From positions 48,448 to 112,447 of the forward strand of contig NZ_JAHBAV010000003.1 in assembly GCF_018390595.1 (NCBI RefSeq): DNA of 64,000 nucleotides, written 5' to 3'. The DNA is from Dietzia massiliensis (lineage in GTDB: Bacteria; Actinomycetota; Actinomycetes; Mycobacteriales; Mycobacteriaceae). The position numbers were made by a program, and so were the translations under genes. Below are positions 25,722 through 34,439 of the stretch, in pieces. Each line of letters opens with the position of its first letter. Position 1 is the first letter of the stretch. The notes under the pieces are model-generated. The model ran no database searches. It saw nothing but the letters and a program-made list of their open reading frames with translations, and had not been told where the DNA came from.

Positions 25722-27085
25722 CGGCCCGCTCCCGCCGCTGCAGCCCCGGCCACCGCCGCCGCACAGATCCGATCGATCTCGTCATCCGTAGAGGTGTACG
25801 GCGGCATCGTGTAGATGAGATCCCGGAAGGGGCGCAGCCACACGCCGTGCGAGGTGATCGCTGTTGTCGTCGTCGTCATCTCCACCGGCTCGGCCAGCTG
25901 GATCACCCCGATCGCCCCGAGCACCCGCACGTCCACCACACCGGGCACGTCGAGCGCGGGCGCCAGCCCGTGGCGCAGGCCCGCCTCGATGCGCGGCACC
26001 TGCTCGCGCCACTCGCCGGCCTCGACCAGGTCCAGCGACGCGCACGCCACCGCGCACGCCAGCGGATTGCCCATGAACGTCGGCCCGTGCGCCAGGCCCC
26101 CCGCCTCGCCGGCGCTGATGACCTCGGCCACCCGGTCGGTGGTGAGCGTCGCGGCGAGGGTGAGATACCCGCCGGTCAGGGCCTTGCCCACGCACATCAC
26201 GTCCGGTGCGACGCCCGCGTGGTCTGCGGCCCACAGCTCGCCGGTGCGGCCGAAGCCGGTGGCGATCTCGTCGAAGATGAGCAGCGTGCCCGTCTCGTCG
26301 GCCAACCGGCGCAGGTCACGCAGGTACCCGGGGTGGTGGAAGCGCATCCCGCCCGCGCCCTGGACCACCGGCTCGACGATGATCCCCGCCAGCTCGTCGG
26401 CGCTCCTCCGGATCACCCGCTCGAGCTCGGCGACGTAAGCGGGGTCGTAGTCGGCGGGCGGAGCGGGCGCGAAGACCTGCTCGGCCACGACGCCGCGCCA
26501 CATCGCGTGCATGCCGCCCTCCGGGTCGCACACGCTCATGGGCGTCAGGGTGTCGCCGTGGTAGCCGCCGCGCCACGTCGCCAGACGGGTCCGCCCGGGG
26601 TGGCCGATCGAGCGCTGGTACTGGATCGCCATCTTCGCCGCGACCTCTACGGACACAGAGCCCGAGTCGGCGAGGAAGACCTTGTTCAGCGCGCCGGGGG
26701 CGAGGCGGGCGAGCCGCGTGGCCAGCTCGACTGCCGGTTCGTGCGTGAGCCCACCGAACATCACGTGGCTCATCGTGTCGATCTGCCGGTGCGCGGCCGC
26801 GTCGAGGTGTGGGTGCCGGTAGCCGTGTATCGCCGCCCACCACGAGCTCATGCCGTCGATGAGCTCGCGCCCGTCGGCCAGCCGCAGCCGCACACCCTCC
26901 GCCGAGACCACCGGCAGTGGCTGGGTGCTCGCGGGGAACCCGCCGTAGGGGTGCCACACGTGCTCGGCGTCGGCGGCGAGGAGCGCGCCGGTGCGCGCCT
27001 GCGCGGCGTCGGCGGCGAGGAGGGCGGAGGGGGTGTCGACGACGACGAGGCCCTCGGAGCGGGGGAGGTGGACGGAGGCCGACAT
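25718..27085 (-). CDS. bioA: Adenosylmethionine-8-amino-7-oxononanoate transaminase
   Basis: A 455-residue class III aminotransferase producing DAPA with AdoMet as amino donor. HVWHPYGGF marks the BioA N-terminus, [15 protein letters not shown] the substrate region, [13 protein letters not shown] the PLP-ring Asp and GKALTGGYL the PLP Lys. Near residue 400 a Thr run ([10 protein letters not shown]) is encoded by a GTC/GAC-type repeat at 25860-25881, an expansion in a loop. ATG follows one base after the bioB stop. Confidence 0.95.
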   Translation of the reverse strand: MSASVHLPRSEGLVVVDTPSALLAADAAQARTGALLAADAEHVWHPYGGFPASTQPLPVVSAEGVRLRLADGRELIDGMSSWWAAIHGYRHPHLDAAAHRQIDTMSHVMFGGLTHEPAVELATRLARLAPGALNKVFLADSGSVSVEVAAKMAIQYQRSIGHPGRTRLATWRGGYHGDTLTPMSVCDPEGGMHAMWRGVVAEQVFAPAPPADYDPAYVAELERVIRRSADELAGIIVEPVVQGAGGMRFHHPGYLRDLRRLADETGTLLIFDEIATGFGRTGELWAADHAGVAPDVMCVGKALTGGYLTLAATLTTDRVAEVISAGEAGGLAHGPTFMGNPLACAVACASLDLVEAGEWREQVPRIEAGLRHGLAPALDVPGVVDVRVLGAIGVIQLAEPVEMTTTTTAITSHGVWLRPFRDLIYTMPPYTSTDDEIDRICAAAVAGAAAAGAGR

Positions 27086-27086
27086 G

Positions 27087-28193
27087 TCAGGCGTTCGCGG
27101 GCTCGCTCGTGCCGGCTCCGCGCGTGCGGATGGCCACCTTCTCCTCCCGCCTCCCGGGAGCCGCGGCCGCGGGATCGCCCTGCTCGCCGGCGTGCTCCGG
27201 CGGTGCCATCCGCAGGACCTCGAGACCGGCGTCGGCGATCATCTGCAGGTCCTGGGCGCCGGGCTGGCCCTCGCTGGTGAGGTAATCGCCCAGGAACAGC
27301 GAGTTCGCCACGTACAGGGCGATGCCCTGCAGATGGCCCAGGTGTCGCTCACGTCCGGCGGCCACGCGGATCTCGGTGTCGGGGGCGACGAAGCGGACCA
27401 TGGCGAGGATGCGCAGGCAGTCGCGCGGGTTGAGCGTGTCGACGCCCTCGAGCGGGGTGCCGTCGAAGGGCAGGAGGAAGTTCACCGGGATCGAGTCGAC
27501 CTCCTTCGCCCGCAGGTCGAAGGCCAGCTCCACGAGCTGTTCGGGGGTCTCGCCCATGCCGGCGATGAAGCCCGAGCACGCCGACAGGCCCGCGCCGTGC
27601 GCCTGGGCGACGGTGTGCTCGCGGTCGGCGTAGGAGTGGGTGGTGCAGATGTCCTCGTAATGGCTCTCGGCCGTGTTGAGGTTGTGGTTGTAGGCGTCGG
27701 CGCCGCTCGCGCACAGCTTCTCGGCCTGGCCGTCCTTCAGTGCGCCCAGGCAGGCGCACACCTCGACGCCCGGGGTGTCGGACTTGATGGCCTCGATGAT
27801 GTCGGTGACCTTGCCGACCTCGCGGTTGCTGGGGCCGGTGCCGCTGGCGACCAGGCACACGCGCGAGGCGCCGGCCGCGATGCCCGCCTTGGCGGCGGTG
27901 ACGGCCTCGTCGGTGTTCAGCCACGTGTAGCGCAGGATGCCGGCCGTGGAGTTGAGACGCTGCGAGCAGTAGAAGCAGTCCTCCGGGCACAGGCCGGACT
28001 TGAGGTTGACCAGGTAGTTGACCTTGACGGTGTTGCCGAAGTGCTCGAACCGCAGCCGGGACGCCGCGGCCACGACCTCCATGAGCTCGGAGTCCGGCGA
28101 GTCGAGGACAGCCAGGGCGTCCGCCGCGGTGACGACTCCGCCGGCGAGGACGTGGTCCGCGAGCTCGTGCCAGCGGGAGGTGGTGACGGGCAT
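27087..28193 (-). CDS. bioB: Biotin synthase (radical SAM)
   Basis: A 368-residue radical SAM enzyme inserting sulfur into dethiobiotin. The cluster motif CPEDCFYC (CxxxCxxC) is present, with [12 protein letters not shown] before it and the BioB segments [15 protein letters not shown] and GFIAGMGET. The C-terminal ~30 residues are Ala/Pro-rich. I start at the ATG at 28193, which has AGGAGGA four bases ahead, rather than the in-frame ATG at 28217, which lies within the operator. It is the first gene of bioB-bioA-bioF-bioD, under likely BioQ control. Confidence 0.95.
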   Translation of the reverse strand: MPVTTSRWHELADHVLAGGVVTAADALAVLDSPDSELMEVVAAASRLRFEHFGNTVKVNYLVNLKSGLCPEDCFYCSQRLNSTAGILRYTWLNTDEAVTAAKAGIAAGASRVCLVASGTGPSNREVGKVTDIIEAIKSDTPGVEVCACLGALKDGQAEKLCASGADAYNHNLNTAESHYEDICTTHSYADREHTVAQAHGAGLSACSGFIAGMGETPEQLVELAFDLRAKEVDSIPVNFLLPFDGTPLEGVDTLNPRDCLRILAMVRFVAPDTEIRVAAGRERHLGHLQGIALYVANSLFLGDYLTSEGQPGAQDLQMIADAGLEVLRMAPPEHAGEQGDPAAAAPGRREEKVAIRTRGAGTSEPANA

Positions 28194-28197
28194 GGCT

Positions 28198-28204
28198 TCC
28201 TCCT
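28198..28204 (-). promoter_or_regulatory. Ribosome binding site of bioB
   Basis: AGGAGGA on the minus strand, four bases before ATG 28193. It decides the start and abuts the first BioQ palindrome. Confidence 0.75.
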
Positions 28205-28216
28205 GAACGCCGTTCA
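28204..28216. promoter_or_regulatory. BioQ-type operator 1
   Basis: TGAACGCCGTTCA is a perfect 13-bp palindrome and fits the actinobacterial BioQ consensus TGAAC-N3-GTTCA. It lies in the bioB leader. Confidence 0.8.
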
Positions 28217-28217
28217 T

Positions 28218-28230
28218 TGAACGGTGTTAA
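28218..28230. promoter_or_regulatory. BioQ-type operator 2
   Basis: TGAACGGTGTTAA matches the same consensus with one mismatch and is one base away from operator 1. Confidence 0.7.
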
Positions 28231-28252
28231 AGCTAGCCGAGCGTCTTCGTCT

Positions 28253-28265
28253 TGTACAGCGTTCA
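28253..28265. promoter_or_regulatory. BioQ-type operator 3
   Basis: TGTACAGCGTTCA matches with one half perfect and one mismatch in the other. It lies nearest the bioQ start and could serve autoregulation. Confidence 0.55.
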
Positions 28266-28299
28266 GGAGGATCGGGGTCGCGCGGTAGGATCGTCGATC

Positions 28300-28836
28300 A
28301 TGGCCCTGACAACGACAACGGTCGTCGACACCGCGCTCGACCTGCTCCGCGAGTCCGGGCTGCCCGGGATGTCGATGCGCACGTTGGCGACGCGGTTGGG
28401 CGTCCAGCCGAGCGCGCTGTACTGGCACGTGCCGTCCAAGCAGGCGCTGCTCACCGCGGTCGCCGAGCGGATTCTCGCGGCCATGGGCTCGGTGGGCTCG
28501 GGTGCGTCTGCGGCCGCCGAGCTGCGGGAGGTGGGTGCGGTGCTGCGCGCGGCGGTCAGGGGCGTGCCGGACGGCGCGGAGATCGTCGCACTCGGCCTCG
28601 CGGCCGGTGCGGTGAACCCGGTCGCCGGCGCGGTCGAGGCCACCTGCGTCCGCCACGGCCTGGAGGGTCGGGCCGCGGGCCTGACGACGGCTCTGACCTC
28701 CTACGTGGTGGGCCTGAGCCTGGAGGAGCAGACGCACCACAACCTCACCGTCGCCGACCCCGCGACGCCGCCGGTCGAGTTCGAGGCGCGGTTCGAGCAG
28801 GGCCTGGACGCGCTGCTCGCGGGCGTGCCCGCCTGA
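28300..28836 (+). CDS. bioQ: TetR-family biotin repressor BioQ-like
   Basis: A 178-residue TetR regulator. The N-terminal helix-turn-helix is MSMRTLATRLGVQPSALYWHVPSKQALL, and the C-terminal ligand/dimer domain carries TTALTSYVVGLSLEEQTHHN. It is divergent from bioB, with three TGAAC-N3-GTTCA-like palindromes between them, the arrangement known for BioQ in Corynebacterium and Mycobacterium. It should repress bio genes, and possibly itself, when biotin is sufficient. ATG 28300 was chosen over an upstream GTG because the conserved protein begins here. Confidence 0.88.
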   Translation: MALTTTTVVDTALDLLRESGLPGMSMRTLATRLGVQPSALYWHVPSKQALLTAVAERILAAMGSVGSGASAAAELREVGAVLRAAVRGVPDGAEIVALGLAAGAVNPVAGAVEATCVRHGLEGRAAGLTTALTSYVVGLSLEEQTHHNLTVADPATPPVEFEARFEQGLDALLAGVPA

Positions 28837-28889
28837 CGCTTGCCGCAGCGCGCCACGGGTGGGCCGGCGCCGTCGCGCCGCCGGCCGGA

Positions 28890-29459
28890 TCAGTAGCGGG
28901 CGAACACCTGGGTGGCGTAGAGCTTGCCGTCCGCGGCCACGGCGGCGCCCATGCCCATCGAGGTGTGGCCCGGGTTGAGAAGGTTCGCGCGGTGGCTGGG
29001 GGAGTTCATCCATTGGTCCACCAGCTGCTGCGGCGTGGCGTGCGCATAGTTCTGCAGCACGTTCTCGCCGAAGTGGCGCCAGCCGCCGGGGATCTCGTCG
29101 CGCACGTGCGGGTTGTGGAACATGCGGTTCTGAGCGGCCTGCGTGCCGCTCCAGCGGACCGCCACGTCCGTCAACCCGCCGTGGCTCTGGAGCGGGGCGA
29201 GACCGTGCGCGCTGCGAGCGGCATTGGTGGCGTTCTCGAGCTGGGCGCGGTACTCGGCGGAGGCGGGATCCAGGGTGGGCGCACCCCCGGCGGGCGCAGG
29301 AGCGGCGAATCCGATCGTCAGGCCGGGCAGGTGGATCTGCGGCAACTGGATCTGGGGCGCCTGAGCCGACGCCTGGGGTCCGGCGCAGAGGGTGACGGTG
29401 GCGGACGCCGCGGCGACCAGGATCAGGCCGCGGCGCAGATGGTGGAGGGCTCGGGTCAC
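28890..29459 (-). CDS. Secreted CAP-domain protein
   Basis: A 189-residue exported protein. Signal peptide is residues 1-34 (RRGLILVAAASATVTLCAG, cleavage after ASA-Q), followed by a Gln/Pro-rich linker with an IQLPQIHLPG repeat-like stretch, then a bacterial CAP domain (SCP/PR-1 type). The domain carries ENATNAARSAHGLAPL, WRHFGENV, HRANLLNPGHTSMGMGAA and YATQVFARY. The His/Glu cavity residues are present. GTG 29459 follows GAAAGG. Function of such proteins in actinobacteria is unknown; lipid or cell-wall binding is suggested for relatives. Confidence 0.85.
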   Translation of the reverse strand: MTRALHHLRRGLILVAAASATVTLCAGPQASAQAPQIQLPQIHLPGLTIGFAAPAPAGGAPTLDPASAEYRAQLENATNAARSAHGLAPLQSHGGLTDVAVRWSGTQAAQNRMFHNPHVRDEIPGGWRHFGENVLQNYAHATPQQLVDQWMNSPSHRANLLNPGHTSMGMGAAVAADGKLYATQVFARY

Positions 29460-29617
29460 GAGGGTGGGTACCTTTCGTGTGCTGCGACCCGACGGTCGGA
29501 TCGCCAGCCGAGACGGTAGGGCCGACCGGTGCCCTAAGCCAGCCGTCATCACCCCGTGACCAGCCTGACCTGCACTCCGCCGGGGGCGAGCACACCCCCG
29601 CTGGACGGGTGTTCGTG

Positions 29618-30235
29618 TCAGTCGCGGGCGAAGTCCTGGACCACGTGCACGGTTCCGTCCTCCGCGGTGACCACTCCTACGCCGACCCGCGTGAACTCGC
29701 CGTCGAGCATGCGCTCCCGCATCCCGGTGTCGGTGAGCAGTGCGGACAGAGTGTTCTGCGGCGTCGCGCCGGCGGGCAGGGTCAGCACTGTGCGGTCGCC
29801 GGACTCCTCGCCCGCGGGAGCCTTCTCCGAGTCGGCGTCCTCACTCGCCCGGGCGTCGGCGGGAACGGGGACGTCGCCCGTGGCCGGATCGCCTGCGGCG
29901 AGTTCGGCCGCGCGCTCACGGGCCGATGCCTCCAGCACCGGGTCGGTGATCAGTCGGTCCGCGCCCACCACGAGACGGGCGTCGTTGACCGCCGCCACCA
30001 CGCTGCCCTCGAACGCCATCAGCCGTACCTCCTCAGGTAGGAGATCGGCCGTGGCGGGATCGGCTGCCGCGGCGCCGCCGGGCTGGGCGCCGGCGAGCGA
30101 CGACAGGCCGGGGATCGCCAGGCCGAACGGCAGGGCGAACTCCAGCGATCCCTGGGCGGCCGCGGTGCCCGTGCCGGAGACGAGCAGGAGGGCTGCGGCG
30201 CCCGTGGCGACAGCGGAGCGGAAGTGGTGACGCAC
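29618..30235 (-). CDS. Secreted, CAP-like but degenerate protein
   Basis: A 205-residue exported protein with signal peptide (RSAVATGAAALLLVSGTGTAAAQG). The N-terminal mature part EFALPFGLAIPGLSSLAG mirrors the neighbours' leader. The helical middle ASARERAAELAAGD and the end DGEFTRVGVGVVTAEDGTVHVVQDFARD match the CAP fold pattern, but the HxGEN and HxxNLL blocks with the cavity His and Glu are missing. An acidic, Pro/Ala-rich insert takes their place. ATG is absent; GTG 30235 has AAAGGA six bases upstream. It lies between two normal CAP genes on the same strand, so a duplicated and diverged copy is likely. Confidence 0.7.
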   Translation of the reverse strand: MRHHFRSAVATGAAALLLVSGTGTAAAQGSLEFALPFGLAIPGLSSLAGAQPGGAAAADPATADLLPEEVRLMAFEGSVVAAVNDARLVVGADRLITDPVLEASARERAAELAAGDPATGDVPVPADARASEDADSEKAPAGEESGDRTVLTLPAGATPQNTLSALLTDTGMRERMLDGEFTRVGVGVVTAEDGTVHVVQDFARD

Positions 30236-30489
30236 GCGATGGTCCTTTCCTCGGGCCCCGGCTCGCGCCGGGCTTGCGTGGGCGAAGTGGGCTGGGCGGC
30301 GGGCTCGCCGCAAAGTCACTCCTGCAACTATCGCCACTCTAGTCACACGCGTTACAGGTGTGCGATTCGTGCGCCGGGCGTCGCCGTGACGCCGGCGTGA
30401 CTCCGGCGCGTAGTCGGCTGACGACAACGGCGACGCCCCCGCGTCTGAGCAGGGGCGTCGCCGAGAGTGCGGCCGCACGGGCCGGTGGG

Positions 30490-31023
30490 TCAGTGCAGAC
30501 TGACGAAGTTCTGCGTGGAGTACAGCTTCCGGCTGTCGGCCACGTCCGCGCCCACGCCGAGGTGCGTGTGGGCGGGATTGAGAAGGTTGACGCGGTGCGG
30601 GGTCGAGTTCATCCACTGACGCACCAGGGTCTCGCCACTGGCGCCGCACCAGTTCTGCAGCACGTTCTCGCCATAGCTGCGCCACTGTCCGGGGTAGGCC
30701 GCGGTGACCTGGTCGCGGATTCCGGGGTTGTGGTACATCCGGTCCTCGGTGGCCATCTGTTCGCTCCAGGTCTGGGCGATCCCGTCCAGGCTCTCGAGCC
30801 GCTTGACGGGGGCAACCCTCGCGGCGGCGCGCTCGCGGTTGGTGTGTTCGTGGACGTCCTCGATCACCTGCTCGAGCTCCGCGGGGGTCGCGGACTCGCA
30901 GGGGGCCGGCGTGGCCATGGTGAATTCGAGAGACTGGGCGGCGGTGACCGGGGCGGTCAGGACGGTGAATGTGGCGGCGGCGATGACGACAGCGCGTATG
31001 CGGAGCCGGGCGATAGTTCTCAT
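30490..31023 (-). CDS. Secreted CAP-domain protein
   Basis: A 177-residue exported protein. Signal peptide covers roughly residues 1-30 (RAVVIAAATFTVLTAPVTAAQ). The CAP domain has VHEHTNRERAAARVAPV, the His in MYHNPGIRDQV, WRSYGENVLQNWCG and PHRVNLLNPAHTHLGVGADV, keeping the cavity His/Glu residues. Two Cys (one near residue 47 and the other in QNWCG) could form a disulfide. The upstream GTG/ATG extension to 31185 lacks coding character, so ATG 31023 was chosen. It belongs to a run of three related genes. Confidence 0.87.
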   Translation of the reverse strand: MRTIARLRIRAVVIAAATFTVLTAPVTAAQSLEFTMATPAPCESATPAELEQVIEDVHEHTNRERAAARVAPVKRLESLDGIAQTWSEQMATEDRMYHNPGIRDQVTAAYPGQWRSYGENVLQNWCGASGETLVRQWMNSTPHRVNLLNPAHTHLGVGADVADSRKLYSTQNFVSLH

Positions 31024-31426
31024 GAGGGGATCCTGAGGGGATATGGGGATGTGAGGGTGGCGGAGGGGTTGCCACGACCTGAGAATAAGGTCACGTTCCG
31101 GCGGCCACGCGAGAATCCACCCCCGCCGGTCCGGGGGCCGGATCGCGAAAAGGCCAGGTCGGCACGACGAGTGTCGCTCCGTCATCTAAACGATCGTCCA
31201 AGAGCGCCGAACGCGGCCCGCCGGGTCCACGGATTGCGGCCCTGACCCGGCGCGCGGTGCCCGGGCCGGCGGGATACGGATGAGCGTTTCTCGCCGTTCA
31301 CACGTTGAGATGATCACCACACGTGGTCGGATCAGCCCCGCGGCCACCCGGCCGGAGGGGGTGGGTCAATTCTCTCCGCTTGAACCGCCCATCCGCGCGG
31401 AGGCAGGGTGTCGCGGAGGCAGGGCG

Positions 31427-33040
31427 TCAGGCGCAGCGCTTCTCGCGGCGGCGATCCACCACGCTGAACGCCAACGCGCCCGCCGCCAGCAGCGCGATGA
31501 TTCCCAGCGCCGCCCGGAACGCCAGCAGCCAGTCGCCGCGGGACTCGACGATGCCGAAGAGCACCCCGGGCACGATCGCCGTGCCGACCGCCGTGCCCAT
31601 GCGCTGGCCGAGCGAGATGATGCTGCCCGCGACGCCGCCGTAGGCCGGGTCCACCGCCCGCAGCGTGAGGGTCTGGTTGGGCGAGATGGTCATGCCCTGC
31701 GCGATGCCGACGAACGCCGCCGGGACCATGAACACCAGGTAGTGCAGCGCGCCGGATTCGACGAAGCCGGCCAGCACCATGAACGTCACCAGTGCGGTGA
31801 TCGTGATGGAGAAGCCGGTGATGACCATCCGCCGCCCCAGGCGCAGGACGAACCGCCCCGCGACCTGCGCGGAGATCGCCGCGCAGACCGACGCCGGGAG
31901 GCTGATGAACGCCGAGTCGATGGGTGCGTACCCCAGGTGGAACTGTAGGTACAGCGGCATGATGACCCACAGGCTGGTGCCGCCCACGAAGTAGATGGAC
32001 ACGATGATCATGCCGTTGCGGAAGCCCGCGTCGCGGAAGATGTCCGGGTTGACCAGCGGCGGCCGCCCGAGCCGCTCGTAGCGCCGCTCCCACCACGCGA
32101 ACACCCCGAGCAGGGCCAGCCCGGCGGGCACGAGCGCCCAGTACGCCGGATGCAGGTCGCGGCCGAGGAACGGCAGCATCACCGCGAGCACGGCCACACC
32201 GAGCAGCGCGATGCCGATGGGGTCCAGATCGAGCCGCCGACGCCCCGGGGCCGGCCCGGTCGCAGACGGCCCTCGCATGCCCGGGGCGTCCGCTCCAGTG
32301 GCGGAGCCGGCGGCGTTGTCGTCGTCGTTGTCGTCGTCACCTAGTCGGGCGGTGGCCCGCTCCGAGCGCGCCATCTCCGCCGCACGGGCCCTCGACCCAC
32401 CCACGTCCGGACCCTCGTCGGCGGCACGGGGAAGGGCGCGGTCGTCGGCGAGCCAGCGCTGCCCCAGCACCAACGCCAGCACACCCAACGGCACGTTGAC
32501 CAGGAACATCGCCCGCCAACCCAGGTTCTCACCGAGCGCCTCGATGAGCAACCCGCCCACCAGCGGCCCCGACGCGGTGGCGATCGAGACGGTGGTGGCC
32601 ATGGTCGCGAAGGCGCGGGCGCGCGCCTCCTTGCGGAAGTACTTCTGGATGAGTCCGAACGTCTGCGGGTTGAGCATCCCCGAACCGACGCCCTGCACCA
32701 GGCGCGCGAGGTTGAGCATCTCGATCGACTGCGCGAAGCCCGCGATCAGCGCGCCGACGATGAACACGGTGACGCCGGCCAGGAAGATCCGCTTGCGGCC
32801 GGTCGCGTCACCGAGGCGCCCCGACGGCACCAGGAGCAGGCCGAACGCCAGCGCATAGCCCGAGATCACCCACTGCAGGCTGCTGGAGTCGGCCCCGAAC
32901 GTCGTGCCGATCACCGGCAGGGCCACGTTGATCACCGACAGCGCCAGCAGCGCCATGAACAACGGCACCATCAGCGGCGTGAGGATCCTCGCCGTGCTCA
33001 CCGGCCGGGGGGTCGCGGTCTCCACACGTTGATCGGTCAC
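31427..33040 (-). CDS. DHA2-family MFS multidrug efflux transporter
   Basis: A 537-residue major facilitator with about fourteen membrane segments. Family marks are SVINVALPVIGTTFGADSSS near residue 36, LVPSGRLGDATGRKR (motif A) and RLVQGVGSGMLNPQ (motif C-like region). It should expel cationic or amphipathic drugs using the proton gradient. The central cytoplasmic loop (~200-265) is unusually long and holds an Asp/Asn run (GDDDNDDDNAAG) from a GAC-type repeat at 32317-32338. GTG 33040 is chosen as the start because the upstream frame is antisense to the divergent gene. Confidence 0.9.
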   Translation of the reverse strand: MTDQRVETATPRPVSTARILTPLMVPLFMALLALSVINVALPVIGTTFGADSSSLQWVISGYALAFGLLLVPSGRLGDATGRKRIFLAGVTVFIVGALIAGFAQSIEMLNLARLVQGVGSGMLNPQTFGLIQKYFRKEARARAFATMATTVSIATASGPLVGGLLIEALGENLGWRAMFLVNVPLGVLALVLGQRWLADDRALPRAADEGPDVGGSRARAAEMARSERATARLGDDDNDDDNAAGSATGADAPGMRGPSATGPAPGRRRLDLDPIGIALLGVAVLAVMLPFLGRDLHPAYWALVPAGLALLGVFAWWERRYERLGRPPLVNPDIFRDAGFRNGMIIVSIYFVGGTSLWVIMPLYLQFHLGYAPIDSAFISLPASVCAAISAQVAGRFVLRLGRRMVITGFSITITALVTFMVLAGFVESGALHYLVFMVPAAFVGIAQGMTISPNQTLTLRAVDPAYGGVAGSIISLGQRMGTAVGTAIVPGVLFGIVESRGDWLLAFRAALGIIALLAAGALAFSVVDRRREKRCA

Positions 33041-33178
33041 TCCCGCGATGGTAACCGCGGCGTGGACGCACACCCCGGGGCCGGACCCGGCACCCGCTGG
33101 CGCGCACCGATTGTCACAGCCCCACAACAACCCGGTCACAGCCTTCTCCCGTACAGGCGTCGTCGGTAACGTCAGGTC

Positions 33179-34318
33179 ATGGCTGATCCAATGCGCACCG
33201 CAGAAGCAGATCCCATCCCGTACGCCGACCTCACCGAGCTGGGCGGCACCACCGGCCGGGCCGTGTCCATCTTCCTGCCCACGGCCCGCGGGGGCGCGGA
33301 GGTCCGGGAGAACCCCATCCGCGCCAAGTCGCTCATCAAGGAGGCCGAGGCCCAGCTCCGCGCCCACGGCGCCTCGGAGGAGGAGACCGGCGAGATCCTC
33401 GGGCCGCTGGTCACGCTCCTCGAGGACGACCCCTACTGGAATTCCATGGCCGACGGTCTCGCGCTGTTCGCCGCCAAAGGCATCTGGCGCGCGTACCGCC
33501 TGACCACCGACCTGCCGGAGGCGGTCCACGTGAGCGACCGGTTCGCGCTCCGGCCGATCGTGCCCGCAGCGGTCGGCGACCGCACGTTCCTGGTGGTCGC
33601 GGTGAGCCAGAACAAGGTCCGGCTCCTCGAGGGAACCGCGTCGACGATTCGCGAGCTCGACCTGGGCTCGATCCCCTCGTCGGTCGACGACATGGCGGGT
33701 GACACGCAGCCGCCGCCGCACCAGCAGCAGCGCTTCAGCGCCGGGGCCGGCGCCGGACACGCGGGCAGCACCGCGGGTGGGGGAATCGTGCACAGTCACG
33801 GCACCGGCGCCGAGGTCGGCGACGTGCAACTGGAGAAGTTCCTGCGCCAGGTCGCGCACGGGGTCGAGGAGGTGCTCGAGCCCAACGATCGCCGCCTCGT
33901 CGTGTTGGCGTCCGTCGCCGAGTACATGCCGCGGTTCCGCGAGTTCCTGAACTACGAGAACCTGGTGGACGAGGTCGCGGCCGGCAACCCCGATGCGCTG
34001 TCGCCCGGGGACCTGCACGAGCGGGCCTGGAAGGTCGTGCAGCCCGCGTTCGGCCGTCTCGCCGAGCGCGACGCCGAGCGCTTCGGGGACGCGATCGGCG
34101 CCGGCCGGGCGATCGCCGGCGGCGGCTCGGATATCCTCCGCGCCGCGCAGGAGGCCCGGGTCGAGCGGCTCATCCTCACCCGCCGCCGCTGCGCCGCCGA
34201 CCACGGCCCCGACGACTTGGACTCGGCGATCGGCCAGGTCCTGGCCACGTCGGGGTCGGTGATGGTGGTGGACTCGCTGCCGCAGGACGTGTCGGAGGGC
34301 GCGATCCTGCGGTTCTGA
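33179..34318 (+). CDS. baeRF3-family protein (archaeo-eukaryotic release-factor-like)
   Basis: A 379-residue soluble protein matching the bacterial archaeo-eukaryotic release factor family 3: N-terminal domain with TTGRAVSIFLPTARGG and ALFAAKGIWRAYRL, a His/Gln/Gly-rich linker (QPPPHQQQR..., ~180-215), then a pelota-like domain with RLVVLASVAEYMPRFREF and a C-terminal L7Ae-like part. These proteins are proposed to act on ribosomes or in stress, but none is well characterised. It is divergent from the MFS gene and followed by a strong hairpin terminator. Confidence 0.82.
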   Translation: MADPMRTAEADPIPYADLTELGGTTGRAVSIFLPTARGGAEVRENPIRAKSLIKEAEAQLRAHGASEEETGEILGPLVTLLEDDPYWNSMADGLALFAAKGIWRAYRLTTDLPEAVHVSDRFALRPIVPAAVGDRTFLVVAVSQNKVRLLEGTASTIRELDLGSIPSSVDDMAGDTQPPPHQQQRFSAGAGAGHAGSTAGGGIVHSHGTGAEVGDVQLEKFLRQVAHGVEEVLEPNDRRLVVLASVAEYMPRFREFLNYENLVDEVAAGNPDALSPGDLHERAWKVVQPAFGRLAERDAERFGDAIGAGRAIAGGGSDILRAAQEARVERLILTRRRCAADHGPDDLDSAIGQVLATSGSVMVVDSLPQDVSEGAILRF

Positions 34319-34328
34319 CGCACCAGGT

Positions 34329-34364
34329 GGCGGGCGGCGCGGGTGAGGCCCCGCGCCGCCCGCC
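34329..34364 (+). terminator. Terminator after the baeRF3 gene
   Basis: A 15-bp perfect stem: GGCGGGCGGCGCGGG (34329-34343) pairs with 34350-34364 across a 6-base loop, 10 bp after the stop. There is no T-tract, as usual in high-GC actinobacteria. Confidence 0.75.
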
Positions 34365-34439
34365 GCGCGCACAGTTCCTGCTCAACTCGGATGTGTAGCG
34401 TCGGCGTCTTCACGCACACGAACAACGTGAGGAGATCGA

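Noticed and set aside
28194..28217. Upstream ATG (28217) as the bioB start
   Set aside because: It would place the palindromic operator inside the coding sequence and has no ribosome site, whereas ATG 28193 follows AGGAGGA.
27349..29595. A very long minus-strand open frame (748 codons) overlapping bioB, bioQ and the first CAP gene
   Set aside because: It is a GC-driven shadow: it crosses three well-supported genes in other frames or strands and its translation is Arg/Pro/Gly-rich without any family pattern.
33041..34372. Extension of the MFS transporter frame upstream over the baeRF3 gene
   Set aside because: It is antisense to a clear gene and has shadow composition; the conserved transporter starts at GTG 33040.
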